Shown here piece by piece: positions 1 through 8,960 of a stretch of 64,000 bases of DNA. Position 1 is the stretch's first letter; every line of letters starts with the position of its first letter. This stretch comes from CBDFKJ01 sp965248805 (GTDB lineage: Bacteria; Pseudomonadota; Alphaproteobacteria; UBA6615): contig CBDFKJ010000007.1 in the NCBI GenBank assembly GCA_965248805.1, forward strand, positions 503,025 through 567,024, in the 5' to 3' direction. The notes beneath the pieces were generated by a model. It ran no database searches, had not been told where the DNA came from, and saw only the letters and a program-made list of their open reading frames with translations. The position numbers and the translations under genes are program-made.

Positions 1-40
1 GTACTGAGCCCGATTGCTTGCCCTGTTCAACCGTGACAGT

Positions 41-1332
41 TGGACGCCTCCATTTACCTCGTGAATTTTGCCTCGTTGTGATTCTCTACGGCGGTTCGGT
101 TTGAGGAGGTATTGATGAGGCAGGCTGGTCTGTTCGGCTTACCGGATCATCTTCGAAAGCTTTCGGCGACGGGTGATCCGTTGGAGGTGCTGGCAAAGGT
201 CGTCGACTTCAAGATTTTCCGCGCGCCGCTTGAGGCGGCGCTGGGCTATTCGGACGGATCGAAAGGTGGCCGCCCGGCCTACGATGCGGTGGCGATGCTC
301 AAGGTTCTGATCCTGGCCGCGCGGCACACGGTGAGTGACGAGCGGATGGAGTTTCTGATCCGCGATCGCTTGAGCTGGCTTCGCTTCCTAGGCTTCGATC
401 TCGGAGCGCCGACGCCGGACCGCAACACCATATGGACCTTTCGCGAGCGTCTGGTCCGGGCCGGGGCGATGGATAAGCTGTTTGCCGCCTTCGATGGCGA
501 ATTGCGCCGGTGCGGCTATCTGGCGATGGGCGGGCAGATCGTCGATGCGACGTTGGTATCGGCGCCCAAGCAGCGCCACAGCGATGACGAGAAGCGGGCG
601 ATCAAGGCGGGCAAGAGCGCGTCCGAGGTCTGGCCCGATCAGCCAGCCAAGGCGGCGCAGAAGGACACGGATGCGCGGTGGACGGTGAAGACCGGGCGGC
701 GCAAGAACCCCGCCGGGTCGCAACGGCGCATGCCCGACATCGCGATCCCGGTGTTCGGCTACAAGAATCATGTCGTCATCGATCGGGCCTACGGCTTCAT
801 CCGCAGCTCGGCTGTGACCGATGCCGCCCGCCATGACGGCAAGATGTTGCGTCAGCTCGTCACCGGCGACAATCTGGCCGCCGGCGTGTGGGCTGACAGC
901 GCCTATCGCTCGAAGGCCAACGAGGCGTGGCTGGCCGGCAAGGGTCGGGTCTCCCACATCCACCGCAAGAAGCCGCCGGGCCGGGCCATGCCCAAGGCGA
1001 CCGCCCAGGCCAATGCCCGCAAGTCAGCGGTCCGTGCGCATGTGGAGCACGTCTTCGCCCAGCAGAAGGATCGCATGGGCCTTTTCATCCGTACCATCGG
1101 GCTCAAGCGGGCGGAGGCCAAGATCGGCCTCGCCAACCTGGCTTACAATTTCCAGCGTCTGATCTTCCATGAGCGCAGGGCCGCCATGGTATGAGTCCGC
1201 CTGAATAGCGCCAAAACCCTCCGCCGAGAACGAAACGGCGGATGGTTGCGGACGTCAACACCGCCGATCTCAGCGAAAGTCGGACAGCACACCAAAATCT
1301 TCGTCAAATCCCCCGGTTGTTGGAGGTCTCCA
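41..1332 (+). mobile_element. IS5-family element, copy 1 (1292 bp)
   Basis: The ends were fixed by aligning the three copies in this window. Each runs from TGGACGCCTCC at the left to GGAGGTCTCCA at the right, imperfect terminal inverted repeats of about 18 bp. Copy 1 is flanked by GT on both sides (39-40 and 1333-1334), consistent with a 2-bp target duplication. It carries one transposase gene. It interrupts a minus-strand reading frame that continues off the left edge of the window. Confidence 0.88.
112..1194 (+). CDS. IS5-family DDE transposase (copy 1)
   Basis: A 360-residue transposase that cuts and joins the ends of its own IS. The catalytic acids can be placed at the D of QIVDATLV, the D of GVWADSAYRSK and the E of VRAHVEHVFAQQKDRMG, in the usual IS5 order. 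The N-terminal part contains the RPAYDAVAMLKVLIL segment typical of the DUF772/InsH N-terminal domain. A strong GAGGAGG ribosome site lies just before the ATG. Its protein sequence is identical to that of copy 2 and differs from copy 3 at residue 33 (K here, E in copy 3). It appears intact and possibly active. Confidence 0.93.
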   Translation: MMRQAGLFGLPDHLRKLSATGDPLEVLAKVVDFKIFRAPLEAALGYSDGSKGGRPAYDAVAMLKVLILAARHTVSDERMEFLIRDRLSWLRFLGFDLGAPTPDRNTIWTFRERLVRAGAMDKLFAAFDGELRRCGYLAMGGQIVDATLVSAPKQRHSDDEKRAIKAGKSASEVWPDQPAKAAQKDTDARWTVKTGRRKNPAGSQRRMPDIAIPVFGYKNHVVIDRAYGFIRSSAVTDAARHDGKMLRQLVTGDNLAAGVWADSAYRSKANEAWLAGKGRVSHIHRKKPPGRAMPKATAQANARKSAVRAHVEHVFAQQKDRMGLFIRTIGLKRAEAKIGLANLAYNFQRLIFHERRAAMV

Positions 1333-1690
1333 GTTTTGCCCGTGAAGGTTGCGCCTCCGCCGCATGCGCAGTCTCTTCCCGCGCCTCCTCCTCTCTGCCA
1401 AGTTCCGCCAATGCAATCACGGGGGTGAGGTGACCCCAGTATTTATTGAACGTTGAAATGTCGGGCTGTTCCAGTGTACCCTGGGACACTTGAAGCGCCG
1501 CTGCCACACTCAACCTGTCGCGTTTAGCGAATTGCCATAATAGAGTTGCGTCCAGTCAGGCGCGTAGGGGCTGAGGCGCAGCGCAATATTCTTTTCTTCT
1601 GCCGCCTCACGGAAACGTCCCGCGTATATAAGCTTCGTCCACAAAAGCTCCGATTGCCCGCATCGTTGGGATCGAGGGACACAGCTCGCT
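1333..1690 (-). pseudogene. TPR-type protein remnant split by IS5 copy 1
   Basis: Read on the minus strand, this stretch encodes tetratricopeptide-like sequence: AGRFREAAEEKNIALRLSPY, then PDWTQLYYGNSLNATG, a stop at about 1520, and in another frame GHLTPVIALAELGREEEARE. The spacing and residues resemble the TPR tails of adenylate-cyclase or winged-helix/TPR proteins, but that is inference. If IS5 copy 1 and one GT are removed, the frame runs on through positions 40-1 and out of the window (AEAQPSRAKLSRLNR). At least one frameshift plus the IS insertion make it a pseudogene. Confidence 0.5.
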
Positions 1691-1786
1691 CATCGAGCTG
1701 CGGCGCCCTTACGAAGCGCTCAGAGAACGACTATGATTGTGCCATCCGTGTCCCGCTGATTCGCAAGGTTCACAACAGGGAACAGA

Positions 1787-3835
1787 ATGCGCCTGTTGGC
1801 AGGACTGACGAGGCTTGGGGTCGCGGGCTGCTTGCTTGCTGCCGCCGCGTCGTATCCGGTGGCCGCCCAACCAAGCGACCTGCGAGCGCGCCTCTCCCCC
1901 GAGTTGATCCAGCAAGTATTCCCCGGTGCCGAGGAGGTCGGCCCTCCCTCGACCAGCGGGCTACCAGCCCTGCCGGTCCGAATCGGCGGCGTTCTTCGAG
2001 GCTACATCTTCACCACGCTCGATACGGTCAATGCCACCGGCTACTCCGGCATCCCCTTCGATCTTGTGGGTGGGCTGGCGCTCGACGGCACCATCACCGG
2101 GGCGGCGCTAGTCGACGACCACGAGTCAATCATCGGTCGCGGTGTCAGTCGGGCGGTGATTGACGACTTTCTCGACGAGTTCGCGTCGTCATCCCTGCAG
2201 GACTGGCGCGCCGTCCGGCCTGACGCCGCCTCGGGTGCGACCACCAGCGCGCGCCTGATGAAGCGTGGAATGCAGGCTGCGGCGCGCCTCGTTGCCAGCG
2301 ACTACTTACCTGATGGGGTGGTGTCTCGGCGCACTTTGGATCGCGACGGCTACGTGCCTATGAGTACCGCAGAACTGCTGGCGGACGGCTCAGTATTCCA
2401 CCTGCTAGTAACGAGCGGCGAGGTCCTGCGCGCCTTCCACAGGAACTGGGGCGCCGGCGCGGCGCCCCAACATACATTCGGGGACGCTGCGGAGCCGTTT
2501 CTCGACGTCTACGTGGCGCTGCTTACGCCTCCGTCGATAGGCATAAACGCTCTCGGTGCACTTCGTTTCGCTGAGGTCTTGGATCGCCAGCCGCCGGGCG
2601 GCCTGACGTTGTGGATCCTTTGCGATGGTCGCTACTCCTTCGCCAATACCAGCCTGAAGCTAATGCCGACCGACTTCTTCTTCGACTACGTCCGTATAGT
2701 GCAGGGCGACCTGACGATACCGCTAACGCGGTCGATGTATCGCCCCGTCCGGGCCTACGGCACCGGACTCCTCGACGCCAACGACTCAGCGGCGTTCGCT
2801 CTGGAGGAAGCCGCCGGCCTTGATCCGCTGCGCCCGTGGGCAGTCGAGATCGCGGTGCAGGGCAAGACGGCCGGCGGGGATCCGGTGACCGTCGCATTCA
2901 CGGTGCCCTACGAGGTGCCGGTCCGTCACATCCTGCTTCCGCCTGCCGAGCCGCCGGTCTGGCTGGACGCTTGGAGCCAGCGCGCAGGGGATCTCGCCAT
3001 CTTGGGCGTCTTGCTGGCGGTGGTGACGTGCGTCTTCCTCTTCCAGGACGTGCTGGTCAAAAGGCGCCGGGTCTACGCCTGGACACGTACGGGTCTGATG
3101 GCGTGCACGCTCGGCTGGCTGGGCTGGGTTGCCGGCGGCCAGCTCTCTGTGGTCAACCTAATGGCCTGGGTCCAAGCGCCGTTCACCGGCACCGGGATTT
3201 CGGCATTCCTCCTCGACCCGCTGCTGTTCGTCCTGTCGGTGTACGTGGCCATCTCGTTGCTGGTGCTGGGGCGCGGCGTGTTCTGCGGGTGGTTGTGCCC
3301 GTTCGGCGCACTGCAGGAGTTGTCGAACCAAGCGGCACGGGCTCTCAGGGTTCCACAGCTTCGATTGCCAGCCGCCGTCGAAGGCCGGCTCCGGTTGGTC
3401 AAGTATTTGGCAGCTTTGACGGTCCTGGGCCTCGTCTTCGTTTCGGTCGATCTGGTGGACCGGGTGACCGAGGTCGAGCCGTTCAAGACCGCGATCAGCG
3501 CCCGGTTTGGGCGCGAGTGGCCTTTTGTCCTGTATGCCGGTGCAGTGCTGGTGGCCGGGCTGTTCCACGAGCGCTTCTTCTGCCGATTTCTCTGTCCGCT
3601 CGGCGCCAGCTTGGCCGTGCTCGGGCGTGCCCGCCGCTGGGAGCGGTTGAAGCGGCGCCCAGAATGCGGTGCCCCGTGTCGGCTCTGCGAGAGGGGTTGT
3701 CCCGTCGGGGCGATCCGCCCGACCGGCGCCATCGACATGGACGAGTGCCTTCAGTGCCTGGACTGCCAAGTCACGCACTATGACAATCGGTCGTGCCCTC
3801 CGCTGGTGCGCCTGCGGAAGGCCGGAGTTGCCTGA
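1787..3835 (+). CDS. NosR/NirI-like membrane flavo-iron-sulfur protein
   Basis: A 682-residue predicted electron-transfer membrane protein. The order is: a signal peptide (about residues 1-27); a periplasmic FMN-binding domain with the covalent flavinylation motif SGATT at 149-153; a further exported region to about 395; about five membrane helices between 400 and 615, carrying the CGWLCPFGALQE and CRFLCPLGAS polyferredoxin-type motifs; and a cytoplasmic ferredoxin tail starting near C627 (CGAPCRLCERGCP and CLQCLDC). This is the architecture of NosR/NirI proteins, which pass electrons across the membrane through FMN and 4Fe-4S clusters. No nos or nir genes are nearby. Instead it is followed by a DUF1800 and a DUF1501 gene on the same strand, so a role other than N2O respiration is likely. 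The ATG follows CAGGGA. Confidence 0.85.
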   Translation: MRLLAGLTRLGVAGCLLAAAASYPVAAQPSDLRARLSPELIQQVFPGAEEVGPPSTSGLPALPVRIGGVLRGYIFTTLDTVNATGYSGIPFDLVGGLALDGTITGAALVDDHESIIGRGVSRAVIDDFLDEFASSSLQDWRAVRPDAASGATTSARLMKRGMQAAARLVASDYLPDGVVSRRTLDRDGYVPMSTAELLADGSVFHLLVTSGEVLRAFHRNWGAGAAPQHTFGDAAEPFLDVYVALLTPPSIGINALGALRFAEVLDRQPPGGLTLWILCDGRYSFANTSLKLMPTDFFFDYVRIVQGDLTIPLTRSMYRPVRAYGTGLLDANDSAAFALEEAAGLDPLRPWAVEIAVQGKTAGGDPVTVAFTVPYEVPVRHILLPPAEPPVWLDAWSQRAGDLAILGVLLAVVTCVFLFQDVLVKRRRVYAWTRTGLMACTLGWLGWVAGGQLSVVNLMAWVQAPFTGTGISAFLLDPLLFVLSVYVAISLLVLGRGVFCGWLCPFGALQELSNQAARALRVPQLRLPAAVEGRLRLVKYLAALTVLGLVFVSVDLVDRVTEVEPFKTAISARFGREWPFVLYAGAVLVAGLFHERFFCRFLCPLGASLAVLGRARRWERLKRRPECGAPCRLCERGCPVGAIRPTGAIDMDECLQCLDCQVTHYDNRSCPPLVRLRKAGVA

Positions 3836-4106
3836 CTCCGCCCATCGTGCGGCATACTTGGCCTCCCTGCCGGGCGGAGCCGTGTTTCACGCCGGGAGGC
3901 AAGAACCCGCCGAGGGGACGAGCAGGGGGTGATCCAGTCTTTCCAAACTCCCGGCACACCTGGCCTCTCTCGCAAGGGAGAGCGCGCTTCCCGATCCGCA
4001 TGCCCGGTGGCCATAAGCGGATCCTATTGCGGGCATAACGGACACGCGGCGCAGACGGGAATATATTGCGCGCGAGAGGCTTGCCTCATTCAGAGAGGAT
4101 GAACGG
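3836..4106. other. Intergenic region with a hairpin
   Basis: There is no convincing gene in these 271 bases between the NosR-like and DUF1800 genes. An inverted repeat pairs GCCTCCC at 3861-3867 with GGGAGGC at 3894-3900, with a partly complementary GC-rich inner part. No T-run follows, so it is not a clear intrinsic terminator. It may be an mRNA processing or attenuation structure. GAGAGGATG just before 4107 supplies a plausible ribosome site for the next gene. Confidence 0.3.
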
Positions 4107-5954
4107 ATGACTCATGGAAATTGCCGGGTAGCGGCAATCGCGGGCGCCGCGCTTGCGTTCGCTATCTCAGGAACGGCTCTGTCTGCAGACGGCGTTGGCT
4201 GGTCGCCGGGGCCGGCCGAGTGGAAGGGGGATCTGAGCCCGATTTCCTCGGCCGACTGGAACTACGACCGCGCGGCGCACCTCCTTGAGCGTGCCGGCTT
4301 CGGCGGATCGCCGGAGGAGGTTCAGAAGCTCGCGGATATGCCGCCTGAGGAGGCAGTCCGCTTTCTCGTGTACTTCGACAATGTTCCCAACGACCATTTG
4401 CCGGCGTTCGTCCACTCGGGCTTGTGGGACGAATCGCTCATCCACTTCCCGCCCAGTCGGCCGGCGGCGACCGACTTGGCGAAGACGACGGGCCAAAGCA
4501 TGGGTGTCCGGATCAAGCCGGACGGCGTGAACCGGAATATGCAGCCGGCTTCCGACCGCTTCTTCTATTGGCTGCGGGCCACGAACCTTGAAGGTCGCCG
4601 TGTTGGGTACTGGTGGGCCGAGCGCATGCTCGACACCAACCGTCCGCTTCAGGAGAAGATCGCGCTGCTATGGCACAGCCACTTCGCCAGTGCCGAGGGC
4701 AAGGTCCGCGACTACCGCAAGATGTTGCAGCAGGTTCGTCTCTTCCAGGAGCAGGGCACTGGCAACTTCGGCCAGCTTGCGATCGCCGTCGCACAGAACC
4801 CGGCGATGCTCTACTACTTGGACGCCGGAGTGAACGTGAAGGGCGATGCCAACGAGAACTTCTCCCGCGAGGTGATGGAGCTCTTCACAATGGGTGTCGG
4901 CAACTACACGGAACGGGATGTCCGCGAGGCGGCCCGCGCCTTCACCGGTTGGAACTCCGACAACCTCGACTTCATCGTCAATGCCGACCTCCACGACACG
5001 GACGTCAAGGAATTCCTTGGCCGCACCGGCAATTTCGACGGCGTCGATGTTCTGAATATTATCCTCGAACAGCCAGTGACGGCCGAGTACATCTCGGGCA
5101 AGATCTACAAGTTCTTCGTTCGCGAGGATCTCTCGCCAGAACTGAAGGCGGAGCTCGGGGACATCCTGCGCGGCAACAACTACGAGCTGCGGCCGTTGCT
5201 GACAACGGTGTTCCTGTCCAAGGACTTCTACAGCCAGGACAGCTACGGCGCCCATATTAAGGGACCGGTCGAGCACTACATCGCGATGTTGAACCATTTG
5301 GGCGCGGCGGACGTCCCGGGCATCCCGGATTTCAACTCGACGACCGATCGGCTCGGCCAGCGCCTGCTGTACCCACCGTCCGTAGCTGGCTGGGCTCAGG
5401 GCAAATCCTGGATCACGCCTGCAATTCTGCTGGACCGCGGTAACGTGGCCCGGGAAGTTCTGTATCCGGACATCTTGGGCTTCCGCGATCCCAACTTCCT
5501 GAACGGACAGGCCGGCGACGGGTTGATCGGGGCGAAGCTGCGGCGTGGGTACAATATTACCGATGCCATCGCGCTCAACGATCCCGGCATGATGGGTGTG
5601 TTCGACATGGTGGCTATGGAGCGGGATGAGCTCTTCAACACCCGCGTCTCTGGCTTTTACGCGTGGGAGCAGGTCCACCGGAAGCTGATTCCAACGCCAC
5701 GCGCCGGTGCCCGAATCGACATGACGCAAATGATCCTCGACGCTGGGGTGAACACAACCGGCGAAGCGGTTGACTACTTGCTGATGCGCTTCTTGCGCGT
5801 ACCCCTGTCGGCTCAGGTGCGGGAAGAGTTGGTGGCATTCCTCGATGGGGAACTCGGCAACGACAGCATCGAGCGTGCCAAGACGTACATGGAAGATCCT
5901 CTGCGCATGGTCGCCCACATGATCATGAGCACGCCGGAATACCAGATAAACTAG
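4107..5954 (+). CDS. DUF1800 family exported protein
   Basis: A 615-residue protein of the DUF1800 family, whose biochemical function is not established. The N-terminus (MTHGNCRVAAIAGAALAFAI, then SGTALSA) is a typical signal peptide with a likely cleavage near residue 27. Family hallmarks follow: AAHLLERAGFGGSPEEV near residue 55, ALLWHSHFASAEGKV, the conserved MELFTMGVGNYTERDVREAA with ARAFTGW, and YPPSVAGWAQGKSWI. It is followed 26 bp later by a DUF1501 gene. The DUF1800-DUF1501 gene pair recurs across bacteria and is generally read as a functional pair outside the cytoplasm. The coupling to a NosR-like gene here is the unusual part. Confidence 0.9.
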   Translation: MTHGNCRVAAIAGAALAFAISGTALSADGVGWSPGPAEWKGDLSPISSADWNYDRAAHLLERAGFGGSPEEVQKLADMPPEEAVRFLVYFDNVPNDHLPAFVHSGLWDESLIHFPPSRPAATDLAKTTGQSMGVRIKPDGVNRNMQPASDRFFYWLRATNLEGRRVGYWWAERMLDTNRPLQEKIALLWHSHFASAEGKVRDYRKMLQQVRLFQEQGTGNFGQLAIAVAQNPAMLYYLDAGVNVKGDANENFSREVMELFTMGVGNYTERDVREAARAFTGWNSDNLDFIVNADLHDTDVKEFLGRTGNFDGVDVLNIILEQPVTAEYISGKIYKFFVREDLSPELKAELGDILRGNNYELRPLLTTVFLSKDFYSQDSYGAHIKGPVEHYIAMLNHLGAADVPGIPDFNSTTDRLGQRLLYPPSVAGWAQGKSWITPAILLDRGNVAREVLYPDILGFRDPNFLNGQAGDGLIGAKLRRGYNITDAIALNDPGMMGVFDMVAMERDELFNTRVSGFYAWEQVHRKLIPTPRAGARIDMTQMILDAGVNTTGEAVDYLLMRFLRVPLSAQVREELVAFLDGELGNDSIERAKTYMEDPLRMVAHMIMSTPEYQIN

Positions 5955-5980
5955 GCCGAGCCTGGAAAGGGGTCACTACT

Positions 5981-7234
5981 ATGTCAATGGAAACCAGAGC
6001 AAAGAAGATTTGCGACGCGAGCGGTGTAAGCCGGCGTCAGGCGTTGGCGATTGGCGCCGGCGGCTTGGCCTTCGGCTTGGCCGGCGGCGTGGTGCCAATG
6101 CCGCCGGTGTTCAACGCGATGTCCAAGGCCGTGGCGGCGACGCCGGGCAAGATCGTTGTCGTGTACGAATGGTTCGGTGGGTACGACGGCCTCAGCACGT
6201 TTGTTCCGTATGGCGACGACGAGTTGTACCGCCACCGCCCGAACCTCGGCGTGCGCGAGGATACGGTTATCAAGGTCGATGACCATTTCGGCTTCCAGAA
6301 GTCGATGGGGGCTATGCACCGCATGTGGGAGGAAGGCAAGGTCGCCGTTGTCCACGGCGTCGGCTACGACCAGCCCTCGTTCTCCCACTTCTCTTCCTCC
6401 CAGTACTGGCACACGGGTGCCCCCAATAGCGGTGAGGAGTACGGCTGGTTCGGCCGCGTCGCAGACGCGCTGGATCCAACCGGCTCGCCGAACTTCCTGG
6501 TCAACAAGGCGTCGCAACAGTCGCTGGCGGTTCGTGCCCGCTACCACCAGCCGGTCGTGTTCGACGATCCGAACAACTTCGCTCGCGACCTATTCAACCA
6601 GGAACTCAAGGTCGAGCCAGAGTTGGCGGCTGCCAAGCAGCCACCTCTCAGCGCCGTCCACAAGTACATGCTCGACATCAACCAGAGCGCTGCTGAGGCG
6701 TCGGCGTTGGTGCGAGAGGCTTGGAATAAGTACACTCCCAACAACGACCTGCGGCTGCGCGAGCTAACTGAAATCGTCGCGCTGATCGAGGCCGATTTCC
6801 CGGCGCGGATGTACTACGTGCCCCTTCAGGGCAGCCTGTTCGATACGCACGTCAGACAGACCAGCCCACACAACCGCCAAGTCCAGTACTGCTCGGACGC
6901 GATATGGGGCTTCTACAAGGAGATGGAGCGGATCGGCCGCGCCGACGACGTGGTCATGTTCATCCATTCCGAGTTCGGTCGGCGCGTGTACGAGAACACC
7001 GGCGGCGGCACCGACCACGGCACCGCCAATGTCGCCTTCGTGATCGGCGGCGGGGTCACGGGCGGCCACTACGGGACGCCGGTGAGCCTCACTGATCTCG
7101 TGCTCGATGGCAACCTGCAGCACACGATGGACTTCCGCCGTGTCTACGCCACCCTCATCGAGGAGGCGCTCGGCTATCCTGAGTCGGAGACGGTGCTGGG
7201 GAGCAAGTTCAAGACTCTGGGGATGTTTGGCTAG
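5981..7234 (+). CDS. DUF1501 family Tat-exported protein
   Basis: A 417-residue DUF1501 protein. This family is distantly related to the alkaline phosphatase/sulfatase fold, and no substrate is known. The N-terminus has a twin-arginine type signal (SRRQALAIGAGG, RR at 18-19), which suggests export as a folded, possibly metal-containing protein. Conserved family segments are VYEWFGGYDGLSTFVPYG, AMHRMWEEGKVAVVHGVGYD, SHFSSSQYWHTG and MFIHSEFGRRVYENTGGGTD followed by HG. The ATG follows GAAAGGGG. It lies in one direction with DUF1800 and the NosR-like gene, and a terminator-like hairpin follows, so it is probably the last gene of a three-gene unit. Confidence 0.9.
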   Translation: MSMETRAKKICDASGVSRRQALAIGAGGLAFGLAGGVVPMPPVFNAMSKAVAATPGKIVVVYEWFGGYDGLSTFVPYGDDELYRHRPNLGVREDTVIKVDDHFGFQKSMGAMHRMWEEGKVAVVHGVGYDQPSFSHFSSSQYWHTGAPNSGEEYGWFGRVADALDPTGSPNFLVNKASQQSLAVRARYHQPVVFDDPNNFARDLFNQELKVEPELAAAKQPPLSAVHKYMLDINQSAAEASALVREAWNKYTPNNDLRLRELTEIVALIEADFPARMYYVPLQGSLFDTHVRQTSPHNRQVQYCSDAIWGFYKEMERIGRADDVVMFIHSEFGRRVYENTGGGTDHGTANVAFVIGGGVTGGHYGTPVSLTDLVLDGNLQHTMDFRRVYATLIEEALGYPESETVLGSKFKTLGMFG

Positions 7235-7261
7235 GCTGGGCGTCCCCGAGGGGAAGAATTT

Positions 7262-7287
7262 GGTCGCCCTTCGGGGCGGCCATTTTC
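7262..7287 (+). terminator. Probable intrinsic terminator after DUF1501 gene
   Basis: The 8-bp arms GGTCGCCC (7262-7269) and GGGCGGCC (7274-7281), with one wobble pair, close on a stable TTCG tetraloop. A short T-rich run (ATTTTC) follows. It lies 27 bp downstream of the DUF1501 stop codon. Confidence 0.6.
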
Positions 7288-7341
7288 AATTGCGCTGGCA
7301 ATATGGCGAGCGAAGAGACATTCACCACAGGCGTGTACACC

Positions 7342-8633
7342 TGGAGACCTCCAACAACCGGGGGATTTGACGAAGATTTTGGTGTGCTGTCCGACTTTCG
7401 CTGAGATCGGCGGTGTTGACGTCCGCAACCATCCGCCGTTTCGTTCTCGGCGGAGGGTTTTGGCGCTATTCAGGCGGACTCATACCATGGCGGCCCTGCG
7501 CTCATGGAAGATCAGACGCTGGAAATTGTAAGCCAGGTTGGCGAGGCCGATCTTGGCCTCCGCCCGCTTGAGCCCGATGGTACGGATGAAAAGGCCCATG
7601 CGATCCTTCTGCTGGGCGAAGACGTGCTCCACATGCGCACGGACCGCTGACTTGCGGGCATTGGCCTGGGCGGTCGCCTTGGGCATGGCCCGGCCCGGCG
7701 GCTTCTTGCGGTGGATGTGGGAGACCCGACCCTTGCCGGCCAGCCACGCCTCGTTGGCCTTCGAGCGATAGGCGCTGTCAGCCCACACGCCGGCGGCCAG
7801 ATTGTCGCCGGTGACGAGCTGACGCAACATCTTGCCGTCATGGCGGGCGGCATCGGTCACAGCCGAGCTGCGGATGAAGCCGTAGGCCCGATCGATGACG
7901 ACATGATTCTTGTAGCCGAACACCGGGATCGCGATGTCGGGCATGCGCCGTTGCGACCCGGCGGGGTTCTTGCGCCGCCCGGTCTTCACCGTCCACCGCG
8001 CATCCGTGTCCTTCTGCGCCGCCTTGGCTGGCTGATCGGGCCAGACCTCGGACGCGCTCTTGCCCGCCTTGATCGCCCGCTTCTCGTCATCGCTGTGGCG
8101 CTGCTTGGGCGCCGATACCAACGTCGCATCGACGATCTGCCCGCCCATCGCCAGATAGCCGCACCGGCGCAATTCGCCATCGAAGGCGGCAAACAGCTTA
8201 TCCATCGCCCCGGCCCGGACCAGACGCTCGCGAAAGGTCCATATGGTGTTGCGGTCCGGCGTCGGCGCTCCGAGATCGAAGCCTAGGAAGCGAAGCCAGC
8301 TCAAGCGATCGCGGATCAGAAACTCCATCCGCTCGTCACTCACCGTGTGCCGCGCGGCCAGGATCAGAACCTTGAGCATCGCCACCGCATCGTAGGCCGG
8401 GCGGCCACCTTTCGATCCGTCCGAATAGCCCAGCGCCGCCTCAAGCGGCGCGCGGAAAATCTTGAAGTCGACGACCTTTGCCAGCACCTCCAACGGATCA
8501 CCCGTCGCCGAAAGCTTTCGAAGATGATCCGGTAAGCCGAACAGACCAGCCTGCCTCATCAATACCTCCTCAAACCGAACCGCCGTAGAGAATCACAACG
8601 AGGCAAAATTCACGAGGTAAATGGAGGCGTCCA
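7342..8633 (-). mobile_element. IS5-family element, copy 2 (1292 bp)
   Basis: Same length and ends as copies 1 and 3, in reverse orientation. It is flanked by CC at 7340-7341 and 8634-8635. The uninterrupted hicB frame on either side shows this is an independent simple insertion rather than one arm of a composite transposon with copy 1. Confidence 0.92.
7480..8562 (-). CDS. IS5-family DDE transposase (copy 2)
   Basis: A 360-residue transposase, identical in protein sequence to the one at 112-1194, including K at residue 33, with the same D-D-E residues and GAGGAGG ribosome site. It looks intact. The long antisense reading frame inside each copy (191 codons) recurs in all three copies because the DNA is repeated, and there is no sign that it is a gene. 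Confidence 0.93.
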   Translation of the reverse strand: MMRQAGLFGLPDHLRKLSATGDPLEVLAKVVDFKIFRAPLEAALGYSDGSKGGRPAYDAVAMLKVLILAARHTVSDERMEFLIRDRLSWLRFLGFDLGAPTPDRNTIWTFRERLVRAGAMDKLFAAFDGELRRCGYLAMGGQIVDATLVSAPKQRHSDDEKRAIKAGKSASEVWPDQPAKAAQKDTDARWTVKTGRRKNPAGSQRRMPDIAIPVFGYKNHVVIDRAYGFIRSSAVTDAARHDGKMLRQLVTGDNLAAGVWADSAYRSKANEAWLAGKGRVSHIHRKKPPGRAMPKATAQANARKSAVRAHVEHVFAQQKDRMGLFIRTIGLKRAEAKIGLANLAYNFQRLIFHERRAAMV

Positions 8634-8797
8634 CCTGCACGCTGACGCCGGAGCCGAAAGGAGGCTTCACGGTGACCTGCCCAGCCCTCCCTGGTGTGGT
8701 TGCTTTTGGCGAGACACTCGAACACGCTCGCACTGATGCTGAAGGAGCGGTCGCGGACTATCTCAAGAGGGCCAAAAATATTGGCGAGTTGTCGTAG

Positions 8798-8960
8798 ACG
8801 CACACAGTGGGGGGTCGGATGACTTTGTGGTCGACATCGCCGACGGTGTGGGCGACTGAAACGCTCGACGCGCCACCAGATCAAGAATCTGCGCATCGGT
8901 CCCCCAAGTACATTCGGTAGACTGCGTGGGATGCGGGGCGCGTTTGGTCTGCATCTAGCC
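8798..8960. other. Intergenic, nothing recognised
   Basis: Between the end of the hicB remnant and the left inverted repeat of the IS1182-type element I see no gene, RNA or repeat that can be supported. Confidence 0.5.

Larger units (their letters stand above)
7303..8797 (+). pseudogene. HicB-like antitoxin, split by IS5 copy 2
   Basis: Joining 7303-7341 to 8636-8797, that is, removing the IS5 copy and one CC of the target duplication, gives a clean 66-codon frame. It starts MASEETFTTGVYTCTLTPEP and continues with GGFTVTCPALPGVVAFGETL and DYLKRAKNIGELS. The GGFTV-x-CPALPG-x4-GETLEHA pattern is the HicB antitoxin core, a partial RNase H-like fold that neutralises the HicA mRNA interferase. 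It lacks a C-terminal DNA-binding domain, like the short HicB type. No hicA-like frame is visible on either side. The insertion falls after codon 13, so no functional product is expected. Confidence 0.75.

Noticed and set aside
388..963. 191-codon minus-strand open frame inside IS5 copy 1 (also in copies 2 and 3)
   Set aside because: It recurs only because the IS is repeated. It lacks any domain and lies antisense to a clearly conserved transposase.
4668..5918. 416-codon minus-strand open frame opposite the DUF1800 gene
   Set aside because: It mirrors a conserved coding sequence in high-GC DNA. Composition and lack of motifs point to a shadow frame.
41..8633. Composite transposon: two inverted IS5 copies flanking the NosR-like/DUF1800/DUF1501 genes
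   Set aside because: Each copy has its own 2-bp duplication (GT and CC), and the hicB reading frame is continuous across copy 2, so both are independent simple insertions.
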